Shown here: positions 48,811-57,759 of the stretch, piece after piece
Layout of the letters: every line of letters begins with the position of its first letter
How positions within the stretch are numbered: position 1 is the stretch's first letter
NCBI GenBank assembly: GCA_963798455.1
Contig: CAWCTD010000003.1
Coordinates: 4,278,001-4,342,000 of the forward strand
Source of the DNA: CAWCTD01 sp963798455
GTDB taxonomy: Bacteria > Acidobacteriota > Terriglobia > Bryobacterales > Bryobacteraceae
Direction of reading: 5' to 3'
Length of the DNA stretch: 64,000 bases
Position numbers and translations under genes: made by a program
Notes under the pieces: generated by a model
Databases searched by the model: none
What the model was told of the DNA's origin: nothing
What the model saw: only the letters and a program-made list of their open reading frames with translations

Positions 48811-49692
48811 ATGGATTCCGACCTTAACACCCAGCGTGTCGCCGCGCTCGAGGCCGAATTGGCCAATATAAGGCAGGCCCAGGCCGGCCAGCCGTGGCAG
48901 CGCGTCCGGCTCGCCCGCCACCCCAAACGGCCCCACTCACTGGACTACATCCAGCGCCTCATCACGGGCTTCCAGGAGCTCCATGGCGACCGGGGTTTCG
49001 CCGACGATCCCGCCATCGTCTGCGGCGTGGGCTTCTTCGAAGGGGCTCCTATCGTTGTAGTAGGACAACAAAAGGGCCGTGACACCAAGCAAAAGCTGTT
49101 CCGCAACTTCGGCATGCCCAAACCCGAGGGCTACCGTAAAGCCATGCGTATCATGCGCATGGCCGCCAAGTTCGGCCGCCCAGTGGTGACCCTGCTGGAC
49201 ACGCCCGGCGCCTATCCGGGCATCGACGCCGAGGAGCGTGGTCAGGCGGAGGCCATCGCCGTGAACCTGAGGGAGATGTCGCGCCTCGCCACCCCGATCG
49301 TGGTGATCTGCATCGGCGAGGGGGGCAGCGGGGGCGCGCTCGCGATGGGGGTCGGCGACCGCGTGTACATGCTGGAAAACGCCGTCTACAGCGTGATCTC
49401 GCCGGAAAGCTGCGCCGCCATTATCTATCGCGATTCGAGCAAGGGAGAACTGGCCGCCAACGCCCTCAAGCTCACCGCGCAGGACCTGCTCGGCCTGAAG
49501 CTGATCGACGGCATCATCCCCGAGCCGGGCGACGGCGCGCACAGCGACGTGGACCAGGCAGCGCAGTTCGTAAGGGAGAAGTTGCGCGCGGCGCTGGACG
49601 AGCTCCGGCCGCTGGCCCCCGCCAAGTTGGTCGAGGAGCGTTACAGGAAGTTCCGCAAGATGGGCAGTTTCTTTACGGAAGCGGCGGGGTGA
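48811..49692 (+). CDS. accA: Acetyl-CoA carboxylase carboxyltransferase subunit alpha
   Basis: 293 residues, slightly shorter than the 310-320 of E. coli. The crotonase-like core has LITGFQELHGDRGFADDPAIV, QQKGRDTKQKLFRNFGMPKPEGYRKA, LLDTPGAYPGIDAEERGQ and GEGGSGGALAMGVGDRVYM. It moves the carboxyl from biotin to acetyl-CoA in the first step of fatty-acid synthesis. accD and accB/C are not in the window. The start follows TAGGGG directly. Confidence 0.96.
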   Translation: MDSDLNTQRVAALEAELANIRQAQAGQPWQRVRLARHPKRPHSLDYIQRLITGFQELHGDRGFADDPAIVCGVGFFEGAPIVVVGQQKGRDTKQKLFRNFGMPKPEGYRKAMRIMRMAAKFGRPVVTLLDTPGAYPGIDAEERGQAEAIAVNLREMSRLATPIVVICIGEGGSGGALAMGVGDRVYMLENAVYSVISPESCAAIIYRDSSKGELAANALKLTAQDLLGLKLIDGIIPEPGDGAHSDVDQAAQFVREKLRAALDELRPLAPAKLVEERYRKFRKMGSFFTEAAG

Positions 49693-49710
49693 GATTGGTT
49701 GACGACGCCA

Positions 49711-49738
49711 TTGGAGAGAACAGGCTGGATGCTAATAT
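49711..49738 (+). promoter_or_regulatory. Candidate promoter for the MacA-like operon
   Basis: TTGGAG (49711-49716) and TAATAT (49733-49738) with a 16-bp spacer stand about 65 bp before the adaptor start. Each hexamer matches 4 of 6. Confidence 0.3.
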
Positions 49739-49804
49739 GGAGGTGGCTGGAATCGCCGAACAAAGCGGCCCGATCCTGCGTCTAACCTCGTTGGAGCCAA
49801 TCTC

Positions 49805-51220
49805 TTGAAAACAAAATGGAAAATCTGGGTGGCCATCCTTGCGGTCCTGGTCCTCAGCGGGGGTGTGTACTATGGCGTCAAGAGGAGCCAGGCGGACATC
49901 GTCACCGTCCAGACGGGGACCGTGGGGCTGCAGGACATCGCCTCCGTGGTGACGGCCACGGGTGAAGTGAAGCCCCGCAACTACGTCAATATCGGCGCCA
50001 ACGTGATGGGCAGGCTCACCGACATTTTCGTCAAGGAAGGCGACCATGTAAAGCGCGGCCAGCTTCTGGCGCAACTGGAGTCGATACAGGCCACGGCGGA
50101 CGTGGACGCGCAGAGAGCCGCGTTGAGCTCCGCCGAAGCCGACGCCGCGGCAGCGGAGTCGGGCCTCAAAGCCGCCGACGAGAACCTGCGGACCAACCAG
50201 GCCTCCGTGGACCGGGCCAAGGCGGAGCTGGAGAGGGCCAAGCTGGACTACGGCCGCGCGGAGCAGTTGTTCGACCGCAAACTGATCGCGCGCCAGGAAT
50301 ATGACCAGCAGAAGGCCGCCTACGATTCCGCCAGCGCGTCGTTGCGTGAAGCGGCCGGGCGCCAGGCCCAGGCCAGCGCCCAGCGGGCCCAGACGGCCGC
50401 GAACCTGGCGAGTGCGCAGCGCAGGATATCGCAGGTGAAGGCCACCGTGCAGCGCGTTTCCGACGTGCTCGAGAAGCATTCGTCGGTTTCGCCCCTGGAC
50501 GGAGTGGTCACCAACTTGCCGGTCCGGGTAGGCGAAACGGTGGTGCCGGGCATCCAGAATTCGTCCGCCAGCTTGATCATGACCATTGCCGATATGTCCG
50601 TGATCACTGCCGAAGTGAAGGTGGACGAAACCGACATCGTGAACATGAAGCTCGACCAGCCCGCCGACATTACCATCGACGCCATCCCCGACCAGACCTT
50701 CAAGGGACACGTCATGGAGATCGGCAATACCGCCATCCTCCGCTCGACCGGTTTGGCCGCCTCCCAGAGCGCCATCTCCAGCCAGGAGGCCAAGGACTTC
50801 AAGGTGGTCATTGCCCTCGAAGATCCTTCTTCAGAAATCCGCCCCGGGCTGTCCTGCTCGGCGAAGATCACTACGGCCACCAGGAACCAGGCGCTGACCA
50901 TCCCCATCCAGGCCCTGACCGTCCGGCAGAGGGGCGACCTGGAGCCGGTGAGCAAGAAGGGCGTTCAGGCGGCGACGAAAACCGGCCCTGCTGCCGAGAA
51001 AGCCAAGAAAGAGGAATTGCAGGGGGTCTTTGTGGTGTCCGGCGGCAAGGCCGTGTTCCGCAAGGTGGAGACGGGCATCACCGGGGCCACGGACATCGAA
51101 GTGCTGAACGGCCTTAAGCAAGGTGAGGAGATTATCACGGGCAGCTATAAGGTGATTCGCACCATCCGCAACGAAGCCCGAGTGAAGGTGGACAACCAGG
51201 TGACGACGCAGTCGCAGTGA
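49805..51220 (+). CDS. MacA/HlyD-like periplasmic adaptor
   Basis: 471 residues from a TTG with GGAG nine bases upstream. A membrane anchor (WKIWVAILAVLVLSGGVYYG) precedes a lipoyl half (NVMGRLTDIFVKEGDHVKRG), a long alpha-hairpin (about 90-220, rich in Ala/Gln/Arg), the second lipoyl half (SVSPLDGVVTNLPVRVGETV) and beta domains. An extra Lys/Ala-rich loop (about 388-405) interrupts the last domain. It is paired with the ABC ATPase that starts 39 bp later, as in MacAB-TolC pumps for lipopeptides or macrolides. Confidence 0.9.
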   Translation: MKTKWKIWVAILAVLVLSGGVYYGVKRSQADIVTVQTGTVGLQDIASVVTATGEVKPRNYVNIGANVMGRLTDIFVKEGDHVKRGQLLAQLESIQATADVDAQRAALSSAEADAAAAESGLKAADENLRTNQASVDRAKAELERAKLDYGRAEQLFDRKLIARQEYDQQKAAYDSASASLREAAGRQAQASAQRAQTAANLASAQRRISQVKATVQRVSDVLEKHSSVSPLDGVVTNLPVRVGETVVPGIQNSSASLIMTIADMSVITAEVKVDETDIVNMKLDQPADITIDAIPDQTFKGHVMEIGNTAILRSTGLAASQSAISSQEAKDFKVVIALEDPSSEIRPGLSCSAKITTATRNQALTIPIQALTVRQRGDLEPVSKKGVQAATKTGPAAEKAKKEELQGVFVVSGGKAVFRKVETGITGATDIEVLNGLKQGEEIITGSYKVIRTIRNEARVKVDNQVTTQSQ

Positions 51221-51259
51221 GCCTGGGGACCTAATATCTTTCAGTTAAGAGAGTAAATC

Positions 51260-51997
51260 ATGGCAAAAGTAGCAACCGAATTGGCCCAGCGTGGCGAGCA
51301 GTTGAAAAGGGACGGCATCGTCATTCAGACCTACGACCTCTGGAAGACCTACCTCATGGGCGACCAGGAGATACACGCTGTCTCCGGTGTGGATGTCACG
51401 ATCAATCGCGGCGAGTACGTGGCCATCATGGGACCTTCCGGTTCCGGGAAGTCCACCCTGATGAACCTGATCGGGTGCCTGGACACGGCTACCAGCGGGC
51501 AGTACTACATCAATGGCAACCTGGTCAGCGACCTGACCGACGACGAACTGGCGCGCATCCGGAACAAGGAGATCGGCTTCGTCTTTCAGACCTTCAACCT
51601 GCTGCCGCGGGCGACCGCCCTGCACAACGTGGAGCTTCCCCTCATCTATGGCGGTTTCGGTTCGGAGGCGCGGCTGGAGCGCGCCGTCCAGGCCTTGCGC
51701 ATGGTGGACCTGGAAGACCGGATGCACCACAAGCCGACGGAGCTTTCGGGCGGCCAGCGCCAGCGCGTGGCCGTCGCCCGGGCGCTGGTCAACAATCCCT
51801 CCATCCTGCTCGCCGACGAGCCCACGGGGAACCTGGACTCGGCCACGGGCAATGAGATCATGGGCCTGTTTGACCGCCTCTACCAGCAGGGCAACACCAT
51901 CGTGCTGGTGACCCACGAGCACGACATCGCCATGTATGCGCACCGCGTAATACACATCCGCGACGGCAAAGTCGAGCGCGACGAGAAGATCAAGTAG
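51260..51997 (+). CDS. MacB/LolD-type ABC ATPase without a permease domain
   Basis: 245 residues. Walker A GPSGSGKST, the Q-loop FVFQTFNLLPR, the signature LSGGQRQRVAVARAL and Walker B ILLADEPTGNLDS are intact, with the H-loop VTHEHDIA. In MacAB a FtsX-like permease is fused or follows. Here the protein ends after the ATPase, and the next gene is a GH2 enzyme. The permease must therefore be elsewhere or lost. It is co-directional with the adaptor. Confidence 0.93.
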   Translation: MAKVATELAQRGEQLKRDGIVIQTYDLWKTYLMGDQEIHAVSGVDVTINRGEYVAIMGPSGSGKSTLMNLIGCLDTATSGQYYINGNLVSDLTDDELARIRNKEIGFVFQTFNLLPRATALHNVELPLIYGGFGSEARLERAVQALRMVDLEDRMHHKPTELSGGQRQRVAVARALVNNPSILLADEPTGNLDSATGNEIMGLFDRLYQQGNTIVLVTHEHDIAMYAHRVIHIRDGKVERDEKIK

Positions 51998-52087
51998 AAG
52001 CCGGGTCTTCCACAACCCGCCTCTCGGCGGCCAAGCAGATTCTGCTCCGCTCCGCGGGAGAATACAATGGGGAGGATCGGGGGTATC

Positions 52088-54679
52088 ATGAACGACAATT
52101 CTGCGCGGAAGGACTCTCTTAGCCGCCGCGGACTGCTGTCCAGGGCTGTCGGCGCGGCCGGCCTCATGTCGGCATTGGAATCGACGGGGCTAGGGGCGGC
52201 TCAGGCGCAACCCGCTGCCGCGAGGCTGAGGGAGAGCTTTGACTTCGAGTGGAAGTTCAACAAAGGCGATGCGCCGGGGGCGCAGGAGGCCGGCTTCGCG
52301 GACGCGAGCTGGCGAACCCTGGATGTTCCGCACGACTGGAGCATCGAAGGACCGTACGACCAGCAGAATGCGGCTCAGGGGAGCCTGCCCACGGGCATCG
52401 GCTGGTATCGCAAGCGCTTCCGCCTGCCGGCGTCTTCTCAGGGCAGGAAAGTCTTCATCGAGTTCGACGGCGTCTTCGAAAACAGCGAGGTGTGGATCAA
52501 TGGCCAGTACCTCGGCAAGCGTCCCTTCGGCTACATCGGCTTCGAGTACGACCTGACGCCACACCTCAATTTCGGCGCGCGCGAAAACGTGATCGCGGTG
52601 AAGGTGGACAACTCCACCCAGCCGAACTCGCGCTGGTACACGGGCTCGGGAATCTACAGGCACGTGTGGCTCACGACCACGAACAATCTGCACGTGGCGC
52701 ACTGGGGCACTTTCGTCACCACCCCGCAGATTGCCGAGGCGGCGGCCAACATTCAGGTGAAGACCCGGATCAACAACGAGGGCAAGACCACGGCCAAATG
52801 CACGCTGGCCACCAGCATTTTGGACCAGGATGGCAAAGTAGTCCAGACCGACGAGACGAGCCAGGAGGTGGGGGCGAACGGCGAGTACGAGTTCGTGCAG
52901 GTGCTGAAGCTGGACAAGCCCAACCTGTGGTCGGTGGACACTCCGTATCTGTACAAGGTCCGCAGCACAGTGCGTGATTCGAGCGGGGTCGTGGACGTGT
53001 ACGACACGCTTTTCGGGGTCCGCGAGGCGGTCTTCGACGCCGACAAGGGCTTTCTGCTGAATGGCCAGCGGGTTAAGATCAATGGCGTCTGCCTGCACCA
53101 CGAGGCGGGGCCGGTCGGCGCCGCGGTGCCGGCGCGGATGTGGGAGCGGCGTCTGGAGGTCCTGAAGGGCATGGGGTGCAATGGCATCCGCACCAGCCAC
53201 AATCCTTACAGCCCCGAGTTCATGGATCTGTGCGACAAGATGGGCTTCCTGGTAATGAACGAAGCCTTCGACGAGTGGCGGGTGTCCAAAACTCGCAACA
53301 ACGGCTATGCGCGCTACTTCAACGACTGGCACGAGCGCGATGTGACCGACTTCGTTCACCGCGACCGCAACCGCCCCTCCGTGGTCCTGTGGAGCGCCGG
53401 CAATGAGATCGGCGACCAGTCGGCGCCAAATGGAGCGGAAACCCTGAGGGAACTGCTCACCATCTTCCACCGGGAAGATCCTACGCGCATGGTGACCTGC
53501 GGTTGTGACAGGATCGAGTCGGAACCCCTCTCCAACCGGGCGCGCCCAGAGTTCCTGGCTCTGCTGGACGTGGTCGGCTACAACTACGTGGACCGCTGGC
53601 GCGACCGGATCGAGAAGTACTACAGCATCGACAAGGCGGCCTATCCGCAGAGACGCATGATCGGCACCGAGAGCGGCGGCATGGGCGGGGTACGCGGCTC
53701 GTACGGCGGGATCTTCCCGCCGGCGCAGCCTGCCGGGGCAGCGGCAGTCCCCGGCCCCCCCGGGGCCATGCCGGCTCGCGGCGGCGCTCCCGGCGGAATG
53801 ATGATGATGTTCGGCGGTCGTGGCGGAGGACGGCCCAACATCGGGACCGAGTTGCTGTGGAAGGACGTCTCCACCTACGACTACGTGGCCGGCGACCACA
53901 TGTGGACCGGGATCGACTACCTGGGTGAATCCCGCTGGCCCGGCAAAGGCGCCACGTCGGGGGTCATCGACTCCTGCGGTTTTGAAAAAGACGGCTACTA
54001 CTTCTACCGGAGCCAGTGGACCAAGGCGCCGATGCTGCACTTGTTCCCGCATTGGAACTGGAAGGGCCACGAGGGGGACTTCGTTCCGGTCACCGTTTAC
54101 ACCAACTGCGACTCGGTGGAGTTGTTCGTCAACGGCAAGTCGGCCGGAGTGCAGGGATACCAATTCCCGCGGTACGGGATGACCGAGAGATACGGCAACT
54201 ACGGCCCAGGAGCCCGTCGCATGCAGACGACGGGGGATTTGCACCTGTCCTGGACCATCCCATACCAGCCGGGCACGCTGAGAGCCGTCGGTACCAAGGA
54301 CGGCAAGCAGGTCGCTACGGTGGAGGTCAGCACCACCGGCGAGGCGGCTGGTATCGACTTGAAGGTGGACAGGGACGCCATTTCAGCCGACCGCCGGGAT
54401 GTGGCGCATGTCACCGTCCGGATCGTGGACGCGCAAGGCAGAATGGTTCCGGACGCCGCCAACGAGGTGGCCTTCGACATCCAGGGCGAAGGCAAGCTGA
54501 TCGGCCTGGACAGCGGCGACATGCAGAGCCACGAGGACTACAAGGGCAAGACCAGGAAAGCCCTCAACGGGATGTGCCTGGCAGTCGTGCAATCCACCGC
54601 CAAGCCGGGTCAGCTTCGGCTCACGGCGACCTCGCCGGGGCTGAAGCCCAGCACCGTCACGATCACCACCAAGGCATGA
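52088..54679 (+). CDS. Exported GH2 glycosidase (beta-galactosidase-like) with Tat signal
   Basis: 863 residues from the ATG at 52088; an in-frame start at 52067 adds seven. The N-terminus has a twin-arginine motif (SRRGLLSRAVGAAGLM), so export in a folded state is likely. The jelly-roll and immunoglobulin-like domains (RTLDVPHDWSIEG, WYRKRFRLP) lead into the barrel with VLWSAGNEIGD (acid/base glutamate) and MIGTESGG (nucleophile glutamate). Directly after the nucleophile strand there is a loop of about 40 residues rich in Gly, Pro, Ala and Met. C-terminal Ig-like domains follow. The substrate is probably a plant or microbial beta-galactoside. Confidence 0.93.
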   Translation: MNDNSARKDSLSRRGLLSRAVGAAGLMSALESTGLGAAQAQPAAARLRESFDFEWKFNKGDAPGAQEAGFADASWRTLDVPHDWSIEGPYDQQNAAQGSLPTGIGWYRKRFRLPASSQGRKVFIEFDGVFENSEVWINGQYLGKRPFGYIGFEYDLTPHLNFGARENVIAVKVDNSTQPNSRWYTGSGIYRHVWLTTTNNLHVAHWGTFVTTPQIAEAAANIQVKTRINNEGKTTAKCTLATSILDQDGKVVQTDETSQEVGANGEYEFVQVLKLDKPNLWSVDTPYLYKVRSTVRDSSGVVDVYDTLFGVREAVFDADKGFLLNGQRVKINGVCLHHEAGPVGAAVPARMWERRLEVLKGMGCNGIRTSHNPYSPEFMDLCDKMGFLVMNEAFDEWRVSKTRNNGYARYFNDWHERDVTDFVHRDRNRPSVVLWSAGNEIGDQSAPNGAETLRELLTIFHREDPTRMVTCGCDRIESEPLSNRARPEFLALLDVVGYNYVDRWRDRIEKYYSIDKAAYPQRRMIGTESGGMGGVRGSYGGIFPPAQPAGAAAVPGPPGAMPARGGAPGGMMMMFGGRGGGRPNIGTELLWKDVSTYDYVAGDHMWTGIDYLGESRWPGKGATSGVIDSCGFEKDGYYFYRSQWTKAPMLHLFPHWNWKGHEGDFVPVTVYTNCDSVELFVNGKSAGVQGYQFPRYGMTERYGNYGPGARRMQTTGDLHLSWTIPYQPGTLRAVGTKDGKQVATVEVSTTGEAAGIDLKVDRDAISADRRDVAHVTVRIVDAQGRMVPDAANEVAFDIQGEGKLIGLDSGDMQSHEDYKGKTRKALNGMCLAVVQSTAKPGQLRLTATSPGLKPSTVTITTKA

Positions 54680-54705
54680 TGGGGGGCGCCGCGCACGCCG
54701 GCCCG

Positions 54706-55131
54706 TCACTTTTCCAGAACAGCGTTGAGCGTGATATTGGTGTTGAAAAGCTTGGAAACCGGGCAGCCCGCTTTGGCGGCCTGCGCCGCTTTCTGGAAGG
54801 CTTCGCCGGAAGCGCCCGGGACTCGTGCCTTGAGCTCCAGGTGGCTCTCGGTGATGGCAAAGGCTCCGTCCTTCTGCTCCAGGGTGATGGTGCAGGCCGT
54901 CTCCAGATTCTCGGCCTTGAGCCCGGCCAGAGCAAGCTGCGCGGAAACAGCCATGGTGAAGCATCCGGCGTGGGCCGCGGCCAGAAGCTCTTCCGGGTTG
55001 GTGCCTTTGCCGTCCTCAAACCGGGTGTGGAAAGAGTAGGGAGTCTCGGAAAGAGTTCCGCTTGACGTTGAGATTGCGCCCGAGCCGCCCTTCAAATCCC
55101 CCATCCATTTCGCACTCGCTGAACGTTTCAT
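54706..55131 (-). CDS. OsmC-family peroxiredoxin
   Basis: 141 residues. The two redox cysteines lie in AAHAGCFTMAVS (about C57) and KAGCPVSKLF (about C123). The start RSASAKWMGDLKGGSG and the NPEELLAAAHAG segment are typical of OsmC. It reduces organic hydroperoxides. It is convergent with the GH2 gene (26-bp gap). Confidence 0.94.
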   Translation of the reverse strand: MKRSASAKWMGDLKGGSGAISTSSGTLSETPYSFHTRFEDGKGTNPEELLAAAHAGCFTMAVSAQLALAGLKAENLETACTITLEQKDGAFAITESHLELKARVPGASGEAFQKAAQAAKAGCPVSKLFNTNITLNAVLEK

Positions 55132-55155
55132 TTCTCGCGCTCCTATACTCCAAGT

Positions 55156-55989
55156 TTATCCCGGTCTTACACCCGATCCGCGGGACGGGGCGGGAGTATG
55201 TCTCGCTCGGTCTGCTGGTTTGACGGGGGATCTTCGTGCCAGATAGAACGAGCGGTAGCCCGGACGAATCATCGGATTGCCCTTGAAGAAACGCGCAGCG
55301 TCCCAGGCGCGGATCTTCTCGAAACCGGCCTGGCCCAACGTGCGACGGATTTCATTCGGGGTCCAGCACACTTCCTCGATGCGCTCGCGAAACCGTCGCC
55401 AGCAACGCCCCTCCCGAATAAACAGCTCTACGTCCGAGAAGGCCGTGGCGCGGCTGCGATCGTAGCCGCCATGCATGACAACCACCACGCCGGGCTTCTC
55501 TGTCCACCAAGTCCCCTGCCAGACTTTCTCAAAAGACAGGCGGTTGTTGACATCGAAGTAGAAGTAGCCGCCGGGTCGTAGCGCTCGCGCCACTGCGTGC
55601 GCCACTGGCGCCAGGTCGGACTTGCGCGGGACGTGATTGATGGCGTCAAATTCGCAGGTTACAAGGTCAACTGGCTCAGGGAGGCGGAATCTCAGCATGT
55701 CGGCGTTGAGGACGGTCACGGGCAATCGCGCGCGGCGCGCTTTCTGGCGAGCAAGATCGCACATGGTGGGGGAGAGATCCACGGCGAATACGCTCAGTCC
55801 CTTGCGCGCCAGTGCCAGTGCGGTCGTGCCCGTGCCGCAGCCCAAGTCGCAAGCGGAGCTTATAAGCGTAAAGACCTTGCCAAGCAGACGTTCCCGGGCC
55901 GCCTCACCCACGGGCTGATAGTCGTGGAACAACTGGTCGTAATGCTCTGCCAGCAATGTGTAAGGCCGATTGATTGTGATTCCACGCAT
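55156..55989 (-). CDS. Class I SAM-dependent methyltransferase
   Basis: 277 residues from MRGITINRPY; two in-frame ATGs upstream (56001, 56061) are possible. SAM motif I reads CDLGCGTGTTALALARKG. DLSPTMCDLARQKA and VTCEFDAINHVP follow, then YFYFDVNNRLSFEKVW. The C-terminal part matches the FAD-free small-molecule methyltransferase pattern. The substrate is unknown. It lies behind OsmC on the same strand with a 24-bp gap and may be co-transcribed. Confidence 0.88.
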   Translation of the reverse strand: MRGITINRPYTLLAEHYDQLFHDYQPVGEAARERLLGKVFTLISSACDLGCGTGTTALALARKGLSVFAVDLSPTMCDLARQKARRARLPVTVLNADMLRFRLPEPVDLVTCEFDAINHVPRKSDLAPVAHAVARALRPGGYFYFDVNNRLSFEKVWQGTWWTEKPGVVVVMHGGYDRSRATAFSDVELFIREGRCWRRFRERIEEVCWTPNEIRRTLGQAGFEKIRAWDAARFFKGNPMIRPGYRSFYLARRSPVKPADRARHTPAPSRGSGVRPG

Positions 55990-56229
55990 GGTCCGTGCCA
56001 TCCCTTGGCATTGCCCTTCGAAGCGATGGAGAGGGCCTCCCAGCCTCAGACAAGGATACACCCGCTGCCTCGGCGTGAGCCGCCAAAGCGCAGCGCTTTC
56101 CTTCCCGCGAGCCGGGCTGGCTGTGCCCGGCGTCGGGTGTGTGCAGACCGGGTGATCACTGGACAGTCTGAATCATGCTGAGATGGATTCTGTGCAACGG
56201 TTCTGAAACGCGCGGCGTCCCACTGGTTC

Positions 56230-57420
56230 GTGCTCTCGCGAAGAATTGCCATTCTCGTCCTGCTCGTGATTCCGCCCTGCCTGTTCGCACAGAAGATCTC
56301 GCTGGGAGTGGTCGCGGGAACGAACCTGACGGACGACTTTCAGGCCGGCAGCACGACCTTTTCGGGAGGCCTGCTTCCTTCGGGTGAAATCTTTTCTGAG
56401 ACTCTTGTCTTTGCGCCCGGATCGAGGCGGTTCATTATCGGTCCGAAGGTCGAACTTGGCCTGCCCCAGAACTGGGCCGTGGAGGCCGATGCCCTCCATC
56501 GGGTGCTTCGCTCCACCAGCACGACACTTCTTTCACCAGGGGTGCCGCTTCCGGACGGTACCAGGCTCACCGTGCTCGGACCCTTAACACAGACCCATAG
56601 CACGTGGGAGTTCCCCTTGCTGGTCAAGTACCGCGTGCCGGTTTCAAGATTCAGGCCGTTCGCCGCGTTTGGGCCTTCGTTTCGTCCGGTCGGCACAAGC
56701 TCGGGGCTTTCACACCACGGCATAACCGCCGGGGCGGGCCTGGAGATCCCCCTGCGAGGGGTGAGGATCGCACCGGCGCTGCGCTATACTCGCTGGTCCG
56801 CCGCGAATCAATCCCCTTTCGGGGGAGCCATTTTGAACCAATTTGAGTTTCTGGTCGGCTTGGATCGTCCTTACACGTTGGTCGGGCCGAGTGCCTTCGG
56901 GCAGAAGATCTCGCTCGGCGCGATCGTGGGGCTCGGATTGGGCCGCGATTTCCGGCCCGAAACCGGCGCCACGTTTGTTCAGGTCCCCGAGTCCAACAGC
57001 CCGATCATCGGTGCGCTAGTCGAGGTCGGGCTCCCGAGGAATCTGTCATTCGAAGTCAACGGCCTATACCGGTCGCTGCATGCTACCGATATCCCGGTGG
57101 ATGAATCCGGGGAAGGCCGCCGCCTGCGTTTTGCCACGCTTACCTGGGAGTTCCCGGTGCTGCTGAAGTACAGATTCCGCGTCTCCCGGGTAAAGCCGTT
57201 TGCCGAGATCGGCCCCTCTTTTCGCGCTATCGGGAATGTGTCGATCGCGCCGCCGTCGCATCACGGGGTCACTGCCGGAGTTGGCGTGGAACTGCGACTG
57301 GGTCGCATCAGAATATCTCCGGTCTTTCGCTATTCCCGCTGGGCGGGGGATGGCGCAAATCCGGTTGGCGCCCACTCATTCCAGAATCAAGCCCAGGTGC
57401 TTGTCGGGATTTCCTATTGA
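56230..57420 (+). CDS. Outer-membrane beta-barrel protein with two tandem barrel repeats
   Basis: 396 residues from a GTG at 56230, with a signal peptide (RRIAILVLLVIPPCLFA). Two homologous halves follow. Each opens with QKISLG plus two small hydrophobics and G, passes a VE(V/L)GLP..(L/W)(A/S)(V/F)E.(N/D) strand, a TWEFP(V/L)LLKYR strand, PFA(A/E)(F/I)GPSFR and HHG(I/V)TAG. The first half is about residues 21-215 and the second about 222-396. Alternating residues indicate amphipathic strands. It is either a two-barrel protein or one wide barrel built by internal duplication. Confidence 0.85.
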   Translation: MLSRRIAILVLLVIPPCLFAQKISLGVVAGTNLTDDFQAGSTTFSGGLLPSGEIFSETLVFAPGSRRFIIGPKVELGLPQNWAVEADALHRVLRSTSTTLLSPGVPLPDGTRLTVLGPLTQTHSTWEFPLLVKYRVPVSRFRPFAAFGPSFRPVGTSSGLSHHGITAGAGLEIPLRGVRIAPALRYTRWSAANQSPFGGAILNQFEFLVGLDRPYTLVGPSAFGQKISLGAIVGLGLGRDFRPETGATFVQVPESNSPIIGALVEVGLPRNLSFEVNGLYRSLHATDIPVDESGEGRRLRFATLTWEFPVLLKYRFRVSRVKPFAEIGPSFRAIGNVSIAPPSHHGVTAGVGVELRLGRIRISPVFRYSRWAGDGANPVGAHSFQNQAQVLVGISY

Positions 57421-57464
57421 TGCGGGCCGGGCAGGCCCGGCCGGGCGAGGCACACGTCGCCCCG

Positions 57465-57625
57465 CTTCTCCAGGAAGAAGTTGCCGACGAACATGGCGTC
57501 GATGCCTGAGGAGTAGAAGCTGCGCACGGCATCGCGCGGGGTAGAGACCTGGGGTCGCCGAAGAGATTGAACGAGGTGTTATAGAGCACCGGCAAGCCGG
57601 TGGCCTGGAGCAGTTCCCAGAACAA
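57465..57625 (-). pseudogene. Remnant of a carbamoyltransferase 3' end (copy 1)
   Basis: Matches the end of the carbamoyltransferase gene (60194 onward) at about 90% over 160 bp. The reverse strand reads FWELLQATGLPVLYNTSFNLFGDP, then a one-base deletion near 57551 shifts the frame to the equivalent of SSGIDAMFVGNFFLEK. It lacks the KATG insertion (12 bp) present in the intact gene and has no stop at the usual place. No 5' part exists. Confidence 0.85.
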
Positions 57626-57759
57626 CAGATTGGTCGCCGATGGAATAGAGCGCAACCGAAACAATGCCCGGCTCGGCACTGATACTTTCCCGGAACGCCG
57701 TTTGGGGGCAGTCCCTGGTAGACCTCGCGTGAAATGCGTGCTCGGGCCCGACAGATTTG

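Noticed and set aside
52190..54244. 684-codon reverse frame opposite the GH2 gene
   Set aside because: Shadow frame; the forward strand has complete GH2 catalytic motifs and a Tat signal.
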